Positions 20,705 to 29,497 of a stretch of DNA of 37,632 nt are shown piece by piece. The notes under the pieces were generated by a model. That model was not told where the DNA came from. It was given only the letters and a program-made list of their open reading frames with translations, and made no database searches. Source of the stretch: Haliscomenobacteraceae bacterium (GTDB lineage Bacteria > Bacteroidota > Bacteroidia > Chitinophagales > Saprospiraceae); assembly GCA_947501115.1 (NCBI GenBank), contig CANMVX010000036.1:1-37632 (forward strand), given 5' to 3'. The position numbers were made by a program, and so were the translations under genes. Within the stretch, counting starts at the first letter, position 1. Each line of letters opens with the position of its first letter.

Positions 20705-21472
20705 ATGAAAACTTCTAAAATTATTTACCTTTTATTACTCCCGTTACTTATCTCCAGCTGTGCTATAATCAGGCCGGGTGAAGTTGGACTAAAACAAAAA
20801 CTCGGTAAACTTTCAGAGGGTGTTTACAAACAGGGTACCATATTGTACAACCCCATCATTACTAAAGTGATTAGAACAAATGTGCAAATAAATAATATCG
20901 AACTGAGTTTGAGTTTGCCAAGCAAAGAAGGGTTAAGTATCGTTGCACAGATTTCTATCCTTTACAGAGTAGATGAAAATAGTGTTCCAAAAGTTATTCG
21001 AAACCTGGGTCAAGGATACGAAACTATCATTTCAAACGTCTTTCGCTCTGCATCGGCAGATATTTGTTCTAAATACTTTGCTAAAGACATGCACTCTGGT
21101 ATGAGAGCAGAAATAGAATCAGAGATTAAAGGAAAAATGAGTGAAACGCTGGAACAACAAGGCATTAATGTAAACTCTGTATTAATGAAAAGTATTCAAT
21201 TGCCTGCCGGACTGGCCAGTTCAATTGAACAGAAATTACAGGCAGAACAGAATGCAATGAGAATGGAATTCATTCTACAACAGGAAAAATTAGAAGCCGA
21301 AAGAAAAATTATTGAAGCCACTGGAACTAAAGATGCACAGAAAATTCTTTCAGAAGGTTTGACCGATAATATCATCAAAATACGCAGTATAGAAGCTTTC
21401 CTGGAGTTATCTAAGACCAATAATAGTAAAATCATCATTACAAATGGTAAAGTTCCCTTTTTGATCGAATGA
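20705..21472 (+). CDS. SPFH/Band 7 (prohibitin-like) lipoprotein
   Basis: A 255-aa lipoprotein: hydrophobic leader with lipobox LISSC (Cys at residue 19). The SPFH domain starts right after (GEVGLKQKLGKLSEGVYKQG, ILYNPIITKVIRTNVQINNI and GLSIVAQISILYRV). It is followed by a coiled-coil-rich part with Ala/Glu repeats (SIEQKLQAEQNAMRMEFIL, LEAERKIIEA) and KILSEGLTDNIIKIRSIEAF near the end, the usual prohibitin layout. Such proteins form membrane scaffolds. Transcription likely starts in repeat B; a strong terminator follows at 21491. Confidence 0.85.
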   Translation: MKTSKIIYLLLLPLLISSCAIIRPGEVGLKQKLGKLSEGVYKQGTILYNPIITKVIRTNVQINNIELSLSLPSKEGLSIVAQISILYRVDENSVPKVIRNLGQGYETIISNVFRSASADICSKYFAKDMHSGMRAEIESEIKGKMSETLEQQGINVNSVLMKSIQLPAGLASSIEQKLQAEQNAMRMEFILQQEKLEAERKIIEATGTKDAQKILSEGLTDNIIKIRSIEAFLELSKTNNSKIIITNGKVPFLIE

Positions 21473-21490
21473 TTCTCTTCATAGTATATT

Positions 21491-21532
21491 AAAATAAAAG
21501 AGGCTGTCTAAAAAAATAGCCTCTTTTATTTT
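21491..21532 (+). terminator. Strong intrinsic terminator
   Basis: AAAATAAAAGAGGCT and AGCCTCTTTTATTTT form a perfect 15-bp stem with a 12-nt loop, ending in T-rich sequence and preceded by an A-rich arm, so it could act in both directions. It closes the SPFH gene 19 bp after its stop. Confidence 0.85.
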
Positions 21533-21596
21533 AGCTTCTTTATCTAAAAATCATATAAATTTTTCCCAAGACCTACCCCATTTAATGACTATATTT

Positions 21597-21650
21597 ATGG
21601 ACTACATGGCCATAATTTCTTCATAGTCCGGCGTTATAGGCATGTTAGGC
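21597..21650 (+). other. Partial attC-like site and cassette start
   Basis: Arms ATGGACTA (21597-21604) and TAGTCC (21624-21629) pair, followed by GCGTTATAGG and, 11 bp on, GTTAGGC (21644-21650), the classic core sequence. Two adjacent cores suggest nested sites. A 1L box ending in AAC was not found to the left, so the site is incomplete or decayed. The Reg_prop gene pair starts 32 bp downstream. Confidence 0.45.
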
Positions 21651-21681
21651 AACAAATCCTACTAAACCCTATAATAGAGAA

Positions 21682-22725
21682 ATGAATAAAGTTAAAATGA
21701 TGCTACTTACCATTTTTCTGGTAAGTTTCTTTGTGAGTAATAGTTATGATATCGGTGTAACTGTTACTCAAATTGATAAAACAATTTGGACTATTTATCA
21801 GGATAAAAAATCAAATTATTGGTTCGGAAGTAAAGAAAATGGTATTTATTATTATAATGGGCAACGTTTAAAACATATAACGACCGAAAATGGCTTGGTA
21901 AGTAACGAAATACGAGGCATTCAGGAAGATGCTAACGGGAATATTTTCTTTGATACAGAAAAAGGGGTTAGTAAATTTGATGGTCATACTTTTAAAACGT
22001 TGCAAATGGCTAACCCGGATTCTCCATTGAATAATTGGGTTCTAAAACCTGATGATTTATGGTTCAGAATTGGTTCTACCAAAAATGGAGCCTATAGATT
22101 TGATGGGAAATATTTACACTACTTAAAATTTCCAACATCACCTCAGGAATTTATTTTTTACAAGAACAATCCAAATAGTAGTTTAAAACCTTATGGGCTT
22201 TATACCATCTACAAAGACCGTAAAGGATTTATGTGGTTCGGAACTGCAAGCTTAGGAGTTTGCCGGTATGATGGCAAAAACCTGAACTGGCATTATGAGG
22301 AACAATTACAAACAACGCCAAATGGAGGTGATTTTGGAACACGTGCCATTTTTGAAGATAAAATTGGTAGGTTTTGGATAAATAATACTCGTTTTCGCTA
22401 CGTCATAGAAACGTATGGCAATAAACCAATTACCTTTAAAAAAGAAAATGGCGTTGGTTACCTTAACAAAACCAATAAAATGGCATTTCCTTTTTTTCTC
22501 TCTGTAACCGAAGATAATAAAGGCAATCTATGGTTGGCGACTTATGAAGAAGGGGTGTACAAATACAATGGAAAAGAACTTATTCATTATCCTATCAAAG
22601 ATGGTGAAACAGACGTATTGCTTTTTACCATCTATAAAGATAATAAAGGCGTTCTTTGGCTTGGAACTCATAATGCAGGCGTTTTTACATTTAATGGGAG
22701 TTCGTTTGAGAAATTTGTAAAATAA
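21682..22725 (+). CDS. Secreted Reg_prop beta-propeller protein
   Basis: A 347-aa protein with a signal peptide (MNKVKMMLLTIFLVSFFVSN, no lipobox Cys). The mature part is Reg_prop blades: IWTIYQDKKSNYWFGSKENG, RGIQEDANGNIFFDTEKGVS, FMWFGTASLGVCRYDGKNL, NLWLATYEEGVYKYNGKEL and VLWLGTHNAGVFTFNGSSF. The repeats resemble the periplasmic sensor of hybrid two-component systems, but no transmembrane or kinase domain follows. The next gene starts 8 bp downstream and encodes a relative, so the two may act together at the envelope. Ligand unknown. Confidence 0.8.
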   Translation: MNKVKMMLLTIFLVSFFVSNSYDIGVTVTQIDKTIWTIYQDKKSNYWFGSKENGIYYYNGQRLKHITTENGLVSNEIRGIQEDANGNIFFDTEKGVSKFDGHTFKTLQMANPDSPLNNWVLKPDDLWFRIGSTKNGAYRFDGKYLHYLKFPTSPQEFIFYKNNPNSSLKPYGLYTIYKDRKGFMWFGTASLGVCRYDGKNLNWHYEEQLQTTPNGGDFGTRAIFEDKIGRFWINNTRFRYVIETYGNKPITFKKENGVGYLNKTNKMAFPFFLSVTEDNKGNLWLATYEEGVYKYNGKELIHYPIKDGETDVLLFTIYKDNKGVLWLGTHNAGVFTFNGSSFEKFVK

Positions 22726-22733
22726 AACCATAG

Positions 22734-23852
22734 GTGCAAAAATTTTTTAATTTGATGTACTTAATAGTCCTATTGATTCTCAACTTGTCGTGTGTTGAAA
22801 AGAAATCAACCGGGAAAGAAGTTAGTACACCTGAATTGATAAGAGTTTCAAAATCCGACACTTTAAAATTTGGTTCCGGAATACGTACTATCATTCAGGA
22901 CAGTAAAGGCAACTATTGGGTTGGAAGTCATAATGGAGGCGTAAGCCGTTTTGACGGAAAATCATTTGAATACTTTACGACAAATGAAGGTTTGTTGGAC
23001 AACCAAATCCGTTCCATAGAAGAGGATAAATATGGAAATATATTGATTGGCACCGCAAAGGGACTAAGTATTTATGACGGGCAAAAGCTTACAAATTATT
23101 CAACCAAAATTAACGAGCCAATTTTTGAATGGAATGAAACAGATGGGAATGAATGGTTTTATGCCGGCGAGGAAGACGGAATTAATCGATTTGACGGAAA
23201 AAAAATGTACTATTTAATTTTTCCGAAACCAAAAAATGAAAATACTGGTAATTCTTATGGTCCTAACTTATTAATTTTCACACAACCAAAAAATCAAAAT
23301 CCTGACCATTCTTATGCTGTCACTGATATATCAAAAGATAAGAACGGTAAAGTTTGGATAGCAACGTATGCAGGACTTTTCAACTATGACGGCAAAAAAA
23401 TAAATCTCTTTGGCCATGAAAATTTAAATCTTAAATATAATGAGCGTTTGCATATAAGAAGTGTATTAGCAGATTCAAAAGGTAGGATTTGGATAGGAAA
23501 CAACGGGATTGGGGTTTTGCTCATGGACGGAGATGTTATCGTTAATTTTTCTGAAAAGAATAATTTAATCCATCCAACAAGCACGAGAAGAGGAGATAAG
23601 TCACAAGCTGGCACTCTTGAACACGTATTTGCCATCGAAGAGGATAGTCAAGGAAATATTTGGTTTGGTGATAGAGATACCGGTGCCTGGAAATATGACG
23701 GTGAAACTATGACAAACTATATTATTGATAACAAACTTTCTACACCTATGATTTGGACCATATATAATGACCATAACAATAATTTGCTTTTTGGAATGGC
23801 AGGAGGTGGCGTTTATAAGTTTACGGGAAAGACTTTTGAAAGGCAATTTTGA
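22734..23852 (+). CDS. Reg_prop beta-propeller lipoprotein
   Basis: A 372-aa lipoprotein. GTG at 22734 gives MQKFFNLMYLIVLLILNLSC with the lipobox Cys at residue 20; an inner ATG at 22755 would leave a short leader. The body has blades such as TIIQDSKGNYWVGSHNGGVS, SIEEDKYGNILIGTAKGLS and GRIWIGNNGIGVLLMDG, then AIEEDSQGNIWFGDRDTGAW, and ends with a last blade GVYKFTGKTFERQF. Related to the 21682 and 9550 proteins; the tandem pair suggests local duplication and divergence. Role unknown. Confidence 0.8.
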   Translation: MQKFFNLMYLIVLLILNLSCVEKKSTGKEVSTPELIRVSKSDTLKFGSGIRTIIQDSKGNYWVGSHNGGVSRFDGKSFEYFTTNEGLLDNQIRSIEEDKYGNILIGTAKGLSIYDGQKLTNYSTKINEPIFEWNETDGNEWFYAGEEDGINRFDGKKMYYLIFPKPKNENTGNSYGPNLLIFTQPKNQNPDHSYAVTDISKDKNGKVWIATYAGLFNYDGKKINLFGHENLNLKYNERLHIRSVLADSKGRIWIGNNGIGVLLMDGDVIVNFSEKNNLIHPTSTRRGDKSQAGTLEHVFAIEEDSQGNIWFGDRDTGAWKYDGETMTNYIIDNKLSTPMIWTIYNDHNNNLLFGMAGGGVYKFTGKTFERQF

Positions 23853-23926
23853 AAAATATAAAGGCATAACAGCTAAGACTGAAGACGTTGTATTTATAAC
23901 CTTGCGGAGAATAGTTAAATTATTCA

Positions 23927-23940
23927 CCGCAATTATGCGG
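23927..23940 (+). promoter_or_regulatory. Candidate operator upstream of the Fic gene
   Basis: A perfect palindrome CCGCA-ATTA-TGCGG lies 37 bp before the Fic start. Related half sites TTGCGG (23902-23907 region) and ACCGCA (23959-23964 region) flank it. The Fic protein ends in a winged helix-turn-helix, so autoregulation is plausible. Inferred from symmetry only. Confidence 0.4.
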
Positions 23941-23977
23941 CGTTTAATTTATATATTTACCGCAAAGTATTCAATCC

Positions 23978-25084
23978 ATGGCAAAATATATTTACGAATA
24001 TAAAAATTGGACTGATTTTACCTGGGAAAACGCTGTCATTCATTCAATTTTCGGAGAAGTACGATGGATGCAAGGAAAAATCATTGGGCAGATGAATGCG
24101 TTAGGGTTCTCTGCAAAAGAAGAAGCCACTCTTAATGCTTTAACACTGGATGTTGTAAAATCTTCTGAAATAGAGGGCGAGTTGCTCAACTATGAACAAG
24201 TACGATCTTCCGTTGCCAGACGATTGGGTATTAATTCAGCAGGTCTTGTCAAAAGTAGCCGCCATATTGAAGGGATCGTAGAAATGATGATGGATGCTAC
24301 TCAACGATTTAATTTACCCCTAACAGAAAAACGTTTGTTTGGATGGCACGCAGCCCTTTTCCCTACTGGATTTAGCGGACCATATAAAATTGAAGTTGCA
24401 TGTTATCGAACAGGTAAAATGCAAGTAGTTTCAAGTGCGATGGATAAAGAAAAAGTACATTTTGAAGCGATAAAGCCTGCGTTAGTTCCGGCGGAAATGG
24501 AGAAGTTCTTACATTGGTTTAATAACGATAATTCCCTGGATTCGGTTCTTAAAGCTGCAATAGCCCATTTTTGGTTTATCATTATTCATCCCTTTGATGA
24601 CGGAAATGGTCGTATTGGACGTGCCATTTCAGATATGCTACTGGCACGTGCTGAAGGAAGTGGTGAACGTTTTTATAGTATGTCCAGCCAAATACTTGAA
24701 GAGCGAAAACAGTATTATGATATATTACAAAAAGTACAACACCATTCAAATGATATTACTGAATGGCTCAAATGGTTTTTGCATTGTTTAAGAAATGCGA
24801 TGCTTGCCACAGAAAAGACTACTCAAGAGATTTTAAGAAAAGCAGAATTCTGGAAATTGCATGAAAAAACGACCATAAACGAAAGACAAAGGAAAGTATT
24901 GAATCTATTATTTGACAACTTTAAAGGAAAATTACAAAGTTCCAAATGGGCGAAAATAAATAAATCATCGTCAGATACTGCCTTACGGGATATTAAAGAT
25001 TTGGTAGAAAAAGGAATTTTAAAACAGACCAGCGAAGGCGGACGAAGTGTAAATTACGAACTGGTAGATTTTAAACTGAATTGA
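23978..25084 (+). CDS. Fic-family AMPylator-like protein, class II, with DUF4172 and winged HTH
   Basis: 368 aa. The N-terminal DUF4172 region (YEYKNWTDFTWE, VIHSIFGEVRWMQGKI) is followed by the inhibitory helix motif LDVVKSSEIEGELL, matching (S/T)xxxE(G/N) of class II Fic proteins, where the Glu blocks ATP. The Fic domain has the canonical HPFDDGNGRIGR (about residues 204-215) with the catalytic His. The C-terminus (about 300-365) is a winged helix (INERQRKVLNLLF, SDTALRDIKDLVEKGIL). Fic enzymes transfer AMP to protein hydroxyls; the target is unknown. It has its own promoter region with CCGCA/TGCGG repeats. Confidence 0.9.
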   Translation: MAKYIYEYKNWTDFTWENAVIHSIFGEVRWMQGKIIGQMNALGFSAKEEATLNALTLDVVKSSEIEGELLNYEQVRSSVARRLGINSAGLVKSSRHIEGIVEMMMDATQRFNLPLTEKRLFGWHAALFPTGFSGPYKIEVACYRTGKMQVVSSAMDKEKVHFEAIKPALVPAEMEKFLHWFNNDNSLDSVLKAAIAHFWFIIIHPFDDGNGRIGRAISDMLLARAEGSGERFYSMSSQILEERKQYYDILQKVQHHSNDITEWLKWFLHCLRNAMLATEKTTQEILRKAEFWKLHEKTTINERQRKVLNLLFDNFKGKLQSSKWAKINKSSSDTALRDIKDLVEKGILKQTSEGGRSVNYELVDFKLN

Positions 25085-25212
25085 CCATTGGCAATAATTG
25101 CTACTTTTTCGTTAAAAAATATTTACGTTTAAGCCATTATAACGAGGTAAATTTCACGGTATTCTCTAACCATTACCACTTCACTCAATAGACAAACGGA
25201 CTACCTGAAAAT

Positions 25213-25740
25213 ATGGACAAATCAATCAATGAAATATTGTGGAATCAATTTGGAGCAAGCATTGATATGCTGATAAATGTAATATCAAATTGTCCTGATG
25301 ACTATTTTACAACGCACAAAAGATTCTATTACCTTGCTTTCCATAGTACCATTTTTTTAGACTATTATCTGACCATTCCACCCAGAGACTTTTCACCATT
25401 GCTTTCCTTTACTCAAAAGGAAGCTGAAGACAGACCAATGGAAGCAATAGACGATTTAATACCTGACAAAATTTACGAGAAAGGAGAAATTGTAGCCTAT
25501 CTCAAACAAAACAGGGAAAAAGGGAAACAAATTATTTATGCTCTGAATAATGAAACATTAAATGATAAGTTTAAAGAAGGGGACAATCCTAATGATATGA
25601 ATTACCCCATTTTGGAAATTCTACTTTATAATATGCGACATACCCAACACCATACTGCGCAACTAAATATGTTGTTACGACAAGATATTAACAAACATAT
25701 AGAATGGTCATTCAGAGCAGGAGACATAGACATTGAGTGA
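25213..25740 (+). CDS. DinB-family putative metal-dependent protein
   Basis: A 175-aa DinB-like protein with three candidate metal ligands: His in YYLAFHSTIFLDYY (about residue 48) and the pair in YNMRHTQHHTAQLNMLLRQ (about 142-150). This H...H-x3-H layout is diagnostic of the DinB/DfsB fold. It is unrelated in detail to the 15813 DinB protein beyond the fold. It stands 128 bp after the Fic gene with no clear operon partner. Substrate unknown. Confidence 0.82.
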   Translation: MDKSINEILWNQFGASIDMLINVISNCPDDYFTTHKRFYYLAFHSTIFLDYYLTIPPRDFSPLLSFTQKEAEDRPMEAIDDLIPDKIYEKGEIVAYLKQNREKGKQIIYALNNETLNDKFKEGDNPNDMNYPILEILLYNMRHTQHHTAQLNMLLRQDINKHIEWSFRAGDIDIE

Positions 25741-25836
25741 TAAGTGTTACCCTAGAAATGAGAAGGTTTTTTATGATGGATGTATATTTCTTGATTATTT
25801 TTGTTTTTTCAAAATAGATAAATATCCGGAAAGCTC

Positions 25837-26304
25837 ATGACACCCCTTTTTAAAAAATTAAATTACAAAGAACAACCCAATATTGTTGCCATCAATAGTC
25901 CAAAAACGTTTGACAACGAACTTGAAGAAATGTCAAAGAGGGCAACCATTATTAAAAACTTAATGGAAGTAATAGAAATTGAATTTGTAATATGTTTTGT
26001 AACAACCCAAAAAGAAATTGAACAATTTATATCAGCAATTTATCAAAAACTAAAAGGGGATGCCGTAATTTGGTTGTGCTATCCTAAAATGACTTCAAAA
26101 AACTATAAATGTGACTTTAACCGGGATTCCGGTTGGACTAGTTTAGGTAAATATAATTTAGAACCAGTAAGACAAGTTGCCATTGATGACGATTTTAGTG
26201 CATTGCGTTTTAGGAAGGTAGAATTTATAAAAACAATTACAAGACGTGAAAGCTTTGCTATAACCAGAGAGGCAAAAAAAAGGACAACACAAAAAGGAAA
26301 ATAA
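25837..26304 (+). CDS. DUF3052-like protein of unknown function
   Basis: A 155-aa soluble protein. The central part reads FVTTQKEIEQFI, then AVIWLCYPKMTSKNYKCDFNRDSGW and PVRQVAIDDDFSALRFRKVEFI, a pattern found in a conserved family of small Bacteroidetes proteins near DUF3052. No catalytic motif, signal or membrane segment is seen; the tail is basic (REAKKRTTQKGK). Function is not known. It lies 97 bp after the DinB gene. Confidence 0.65.
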   Translation: MTPLFKKLNYKEQPNIVAINSPKTFDNELEEMSKRATIIKNLMEVIEIEFVICFVTTQKEIEQFISAIYQKLKGDAVIWLCYPKMTSKNYKCDFNRDSGWTSLGKYNLEPVRQVAIDDDFSALRFRKVEFIKTITRRESFAITREAKKRTTQKGK

Positions 26305-26356
26305 GGTTAATCAACATTTTAATTAGACCCATAACCTTAAAAATTATATACAAAGA

Positions 26357-26848
26357 ATGAATTTAATAAGGTACCCGTTTGCAGCTTCCATCATTGGACT
26401 TTTTATTCAACTATTACCTTCGTGCGGTGATAATACAAAAACACCAATGAATCAGACTGATATAAATCCTATGACAAAAAATTCAAACCCTGTTGTTTTT
26501 TTTGAAATTCCTGTCATCGAAATTGACAGAGCAATCAAGTTTTATAATGCAGTATTCGGTTTTGAATTCGATAAAGAAAATATTGACAACAATGAAATGG
26601 CATTATTTCCTTTTGCTGATGAGAAATCGGGGATTTCAGGTGCTCTGGCAAAAGGAGAAATTTATAAACCGACGAAGGACGGAGTAGTGATATACTTCAA
26701 GACAGAAAACATCGATGAAACATTGAGATTAGCCATTTCAAATAGTGGCCAAATTTTATATCCGAAAACAGACAATGGCGTTGGATTTGTTGCAGAATTT
26801 GAAGACACTGAAGGTAATAGAATAGCCTTGTTTCAATCAAAAGAATGA
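26357..26848 (+). CDS. VOC (glyoxalase-like) lipoprotein
   Basis: 163 aa. The leader MNLIRYPFAASIIGLFIQLL ends at a lipobox LPSC (Cys at about residue 23). The mature part is a single vicinal-oxygen-chelate domain: VVFFEIPVIEIDRAIKFYNAVFGFEF, an internal GVVIYFKTENIDETL and the terminal FEDTEGNRIALF. Most VOC proteins of this type are cytoplasmic, so the lipoprotein leader is unusual. If an inner ATG at 26430s is used, the leader would be lost. Activity (dioxygenase, glyoxalase or binding) cannot be told. Confidence 0.78.
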   Translation: MNLIRYPFAASIIGLFIQLLPSCGDNTKTPMNQTDINPMTKNSNPVVFFEIPVIEIDRAIKFYNAVFGFEFDKENIDNNEMALFPFADEKSGISGALAKGEIYKPTKDGVVIYFKTENIDETLRLAISNSGQILYPKTDNGVGFVAEFEDTEGNRIALFQSKE

Positions 26849-26940
26849 ATTTGTGGTAAAAACAGCCACTTTCACAGATCTGCACATAACATACCCATAA
26901 AATTATCATTAACTTTACAAATAATAATAAAGAAATATTA

Positions 26941-28182
26941 ATGGATGATATACTTTTGTTAGCTGACAAAGTAAGAAATACGCTAATTCTTGGCGAAAGT
27001 CATTTTAGAGAATTTAAATCTGCTTTAGAAGGACGACCTGGCAATAAAAAACCAAGATTAACTAAATCAATTTGTGCTGACATTGGTGAAGCGTTAGTTT
27101 CATTCTCAAATGCAGACGGCGGAGCGATACTAATTGGGGTGGAAGATGACGGAACAATTACAGGTATTCCTCATTCAGAAGAAGAAGTACAGTCGATGCT
27201 TAATGCTATCCACTCACATGTTTATAAAGACCAACAACTTCCTTTGAATAATGCCAATAAACTTGTTTTAGAAAACAAAACAATTTTATATTTTTCTGTT
27301 AATAAAGGAACAACCATGATTTATCAACTTCCTGATGGAAGATGTGTTCGAAGAAAAGATAAATCAACTTTGCCAGCTTCCGTTGACCAAATTCAATTTG
27401 AAAGGCAGGAAATTAAATCAAGAGAATACGATAGTCAATTCGTAGATGGAGCAATAGTAACAGACTTAGATGTAAAGTTACTCCAAGGTATAGCCGACCA
27501 ATATATTAAAGGTTTAAGTGTTGAGAGATATTTACAACAAATTGGATTAGCTGAATATGCTCAAAATGGGTTAAGACTAAAAAAAGCTGCCTTATTACTT
27601 TTTGCCATAGATATTGATAGATGGCATCCTCGTAGTCAGGTTAGATTTCTAAAAGTAAAAGGAAATACATTAGACTCAGGTGAAAAATATAATGTTATTA
27701 GTGACGAAACTGTTAAGGGAAATATTTTTGAGTTGATTTTAAAATCTTGGGAACATTTACGTCCCTATTTAGCCTATAAAACTGAATTTGGAACAAATTC
27801 GAAATTTGAACAAAAATACATATATCCAGAAGATGCCGTAAGAGAAGTAATTTTAAATGCTATTGCCCATAGAGATTATAGCATTACTAATGCCATTGAA
27901 ATTTATATTTTTAATGATAGAATGGAAATAAAAAGTCCTGGTGCACTACTCTCAACTTTAACAGTTAAAAATTTATATAAATTAGAAGGCTCTCACGAAT
28001 CAAGAAATTCGTTAATTTCAAAAGTGTTACGAGAAAATAAATTGATGAGAGAACTTGGAGAAGGAATGATTAGGATTTTTAGCTTAATGCAAGAAAATGA
28101 ACTTGAAAAACCCGAACTTTATTCAAATGGACTATGGTTTCGGGTTACGTTTTCAAACAAGACTGCACACTTATCCAATTAA
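26941..28182 (+). CDS. AlbA_2 (Schlafen-like) domain protein with C-terminal HATPase_c_4
   Basis: A 413-aa protein. The N-terminal AlbA_2 domain shows ESHFREFKSALEG, GEALVSFSNADGGAILIGVEDDG and TITGIPHSEEE, then DGRCVRRKDKST. The C-terminal HATPase_c_4 domain has YPEDAVREVILNAIAHRDYS, then LGEGMIRIFSLMQEN. The family is often annotated as a putative transcriptional regulator or ATP-binding protein; the AlbA_2 fold is shared with Schlafen nucleases, and several relatives are implicated in defence or stress. It faces the minus-strand pair that ends at 28299. A role in this locus is not visible. Confidence 0.85.
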   Translation: MDDILLLADKVRNTLILGESHFREFKSALEGRPGNKKPRLTKSICADIGEALVSFSNADGGAILIGVEDDGTITGIPHSEEEVQSMLNAIHSHVYKDQQLPLNNANKLVLENKTILYFSVNKGTTMIYQLPDGRCVRRKDKSTLPASVDQIQFERQEIKSREYDSQFVDGAIVTDLDVKLLQGIADQYIKGLSVERYLQQIGLAEYAQNGLRLKKAALLLFAIDIDRWHPRSQVRFLKVKGNTLDSGEKYNVISDETVKGNIFELILKSWEHLRPYLAYKTEFGTNSKFEQKYIYPEDAVREVILNAIAHRDYSITNAIEIYIFNDRMEIKSPGALLSTLTVKNLYKLEGSHESRNSLISKVLRENKLMRELGEGMIRIFSLMQENELEKPELYSNGLWFRVTFSNKTAHLSN

Positions 28183-28298
28183 ATATAACTTCAATATTTA
28201 TAGCCAAAAAAAGTAACAGGCTTCCTAAAATCCCCAACCATCCGGGAAAGAGGCATTATTTCAAAATCTTAATTGCGTCTGGCTTTTAGTAAAACGAC

Positions 28299-29465
28299 TT
28301 ACTTTTTAGGTGTCATCTGATTTATCAGTACAAATACCCCATTTTTATTGGCAATAATCATGTCAGGTTTGTTATCCTTATTCATGTCCCGGACTGCAAT
28401 ATTCAGACCGGCGCCAGAATCATAATCAATAATATGCTCACCAAAATAGGGAATGGTAGAAGAATCAAAATTAAAATACATTAATATTGGGGTATCACCA
28501 TCCCCTGCATCATTACCATTATGGGCTAAAAAACGTTTTCCTGTTATCATTTCCTCTTTACCATCACCATCAATATCAGCCATTATAGTTGAATGAGTCT
28601 GAGACGTGGCATTACTAATCAAATGGGTTTTAAATGCGATAGATCCATTGACATTTATTTGTTCGTGCCACCAAACACCCAGTGCATGTGCAGAAGCACT
28701 AACCACATCATTTTTACCATCTCCATTTACATCTAAAATCTGCATGTGAGAACAAGGCTCACCAAGCGTCGCCTCATGAAAGATCCAGTCACCCGAGGAT
28801 AAATCCTTTTTGCCTTCAAACCATCCATCTGTTATAACCACATCTTTGATGCCGTCCATATTTACATCACCAAAACCAATACCGTGAGAAAAACGATCTG
28901 TACCTTTAACATTAACCGAACTTATTGGGTGCCTGGTCCAATTCAATGTGCCCTTTTCAGTTGGAGCCTGTAGCCAAACAATCTGCCTTTTTTTGTAATC
29001 TCCACAAAGAATATCCAAACGTCCATCGCCATCTATATCAATAAATCCGGGAGATTCGTTTGAAATTCCCATTTCATTGGCAATAACGTGTTTTAACCAA
29101 TGACCAGATTTATTTTGAGGATTTTCAAGCCAAAAACCTGCTTTTCCAGGATAATCAATAATTACAACATCCTCCCAGCCATCTAAATTTACATCTAATG
29201 CCAAATTGAGAAAAGACTCACTATACTCCTTACGCGGTTCAAATATTTTGCCTGGCAACAGCTCATGCCTTTTCCATGTTGGAGCTTCAAACCAATAATA
29301 ACCCGCAATAATATCCTGTTCCCCATCCTTATTCAAGTCAGCGGCTGCTACCCCTTCTGATATGAAATCTCTGGTTATAACAGTCTTGACAAATGCAGGT
29401 GTTTGACTGAAAAGAGACAAATGCAGGCCAGTAGATAAAATAAAAATACTTAATAAATACTTCAT
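28299..29465 (-). CDS. Secreted FG-GAP/VCBS-repeat protein
   Basis: A 388-aa secreted protein (signal MKYLLSIFILSTGLHLSLFS). The mature part is an integrin-like propeller built from FG-GAP/VCBS repeats with DxDxDG calcium loops: AADLNKDGEQDII, ALDVNLDGWEDVV, FIDIDGDGRLDIL, GFGDVNMDGIKDVV, ILDVNGDGKNDVV, MADIDGDGKEEMI and VRDMNKDNKPDMI. It is cotranscribed with the 955-aa gene (33 bp upstream on this strand). FG-GAP proteins beside PVC-type dehydrogenase-like proteins are common in Bacteroidetes and Planctomycetes, where substrates are unknown. Confidence 0.85.
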   Translation of the reverse strand: MKYLLSIFILSTGLHLSLFSQTPAFVKTVITRDFISEGVAAADLNKDGEQDIIAGYYWFEAPTWKRHELLPGKIFEPRKEYSESFLNLALDVNLDGWEDVVIIDYPGKAGFWLENPQNKSGHWLKHVIANEMGISNESPGFIDIDGDGRLDILCGDYKKRQIVWLQAPTEKGTLNWTRHPISSVNVKGTDRFSHGIGFGDVNMDGIKDVVITDGWFEGKKDLSSGDWIFHEATLGEPCSHMQILDVNGDGKNDVVSASAHALGVWWHEQINVNGSIAFKTHLISNATSQTHSTIMADIDGDGKEEMITGKRFLAHNGNDAGDGDTPILMYFNFDSSTIPYFGEHIIDYDSGAGLNIAVRDMNKDNKPDMIIANKNGVFVLINQMTPKK

Positions 29466-29497
29466 AGTGAAATTATTATAACTTTTAATAACCTATA

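Noticed and set aside
23767-24003. Plus-strand ORF of 78 codons between the propeller and Fic genes
   Set aside because: It is out of frame with the propeller 3' end and covers the Fic operator region; the protein has no recognisable pattern.
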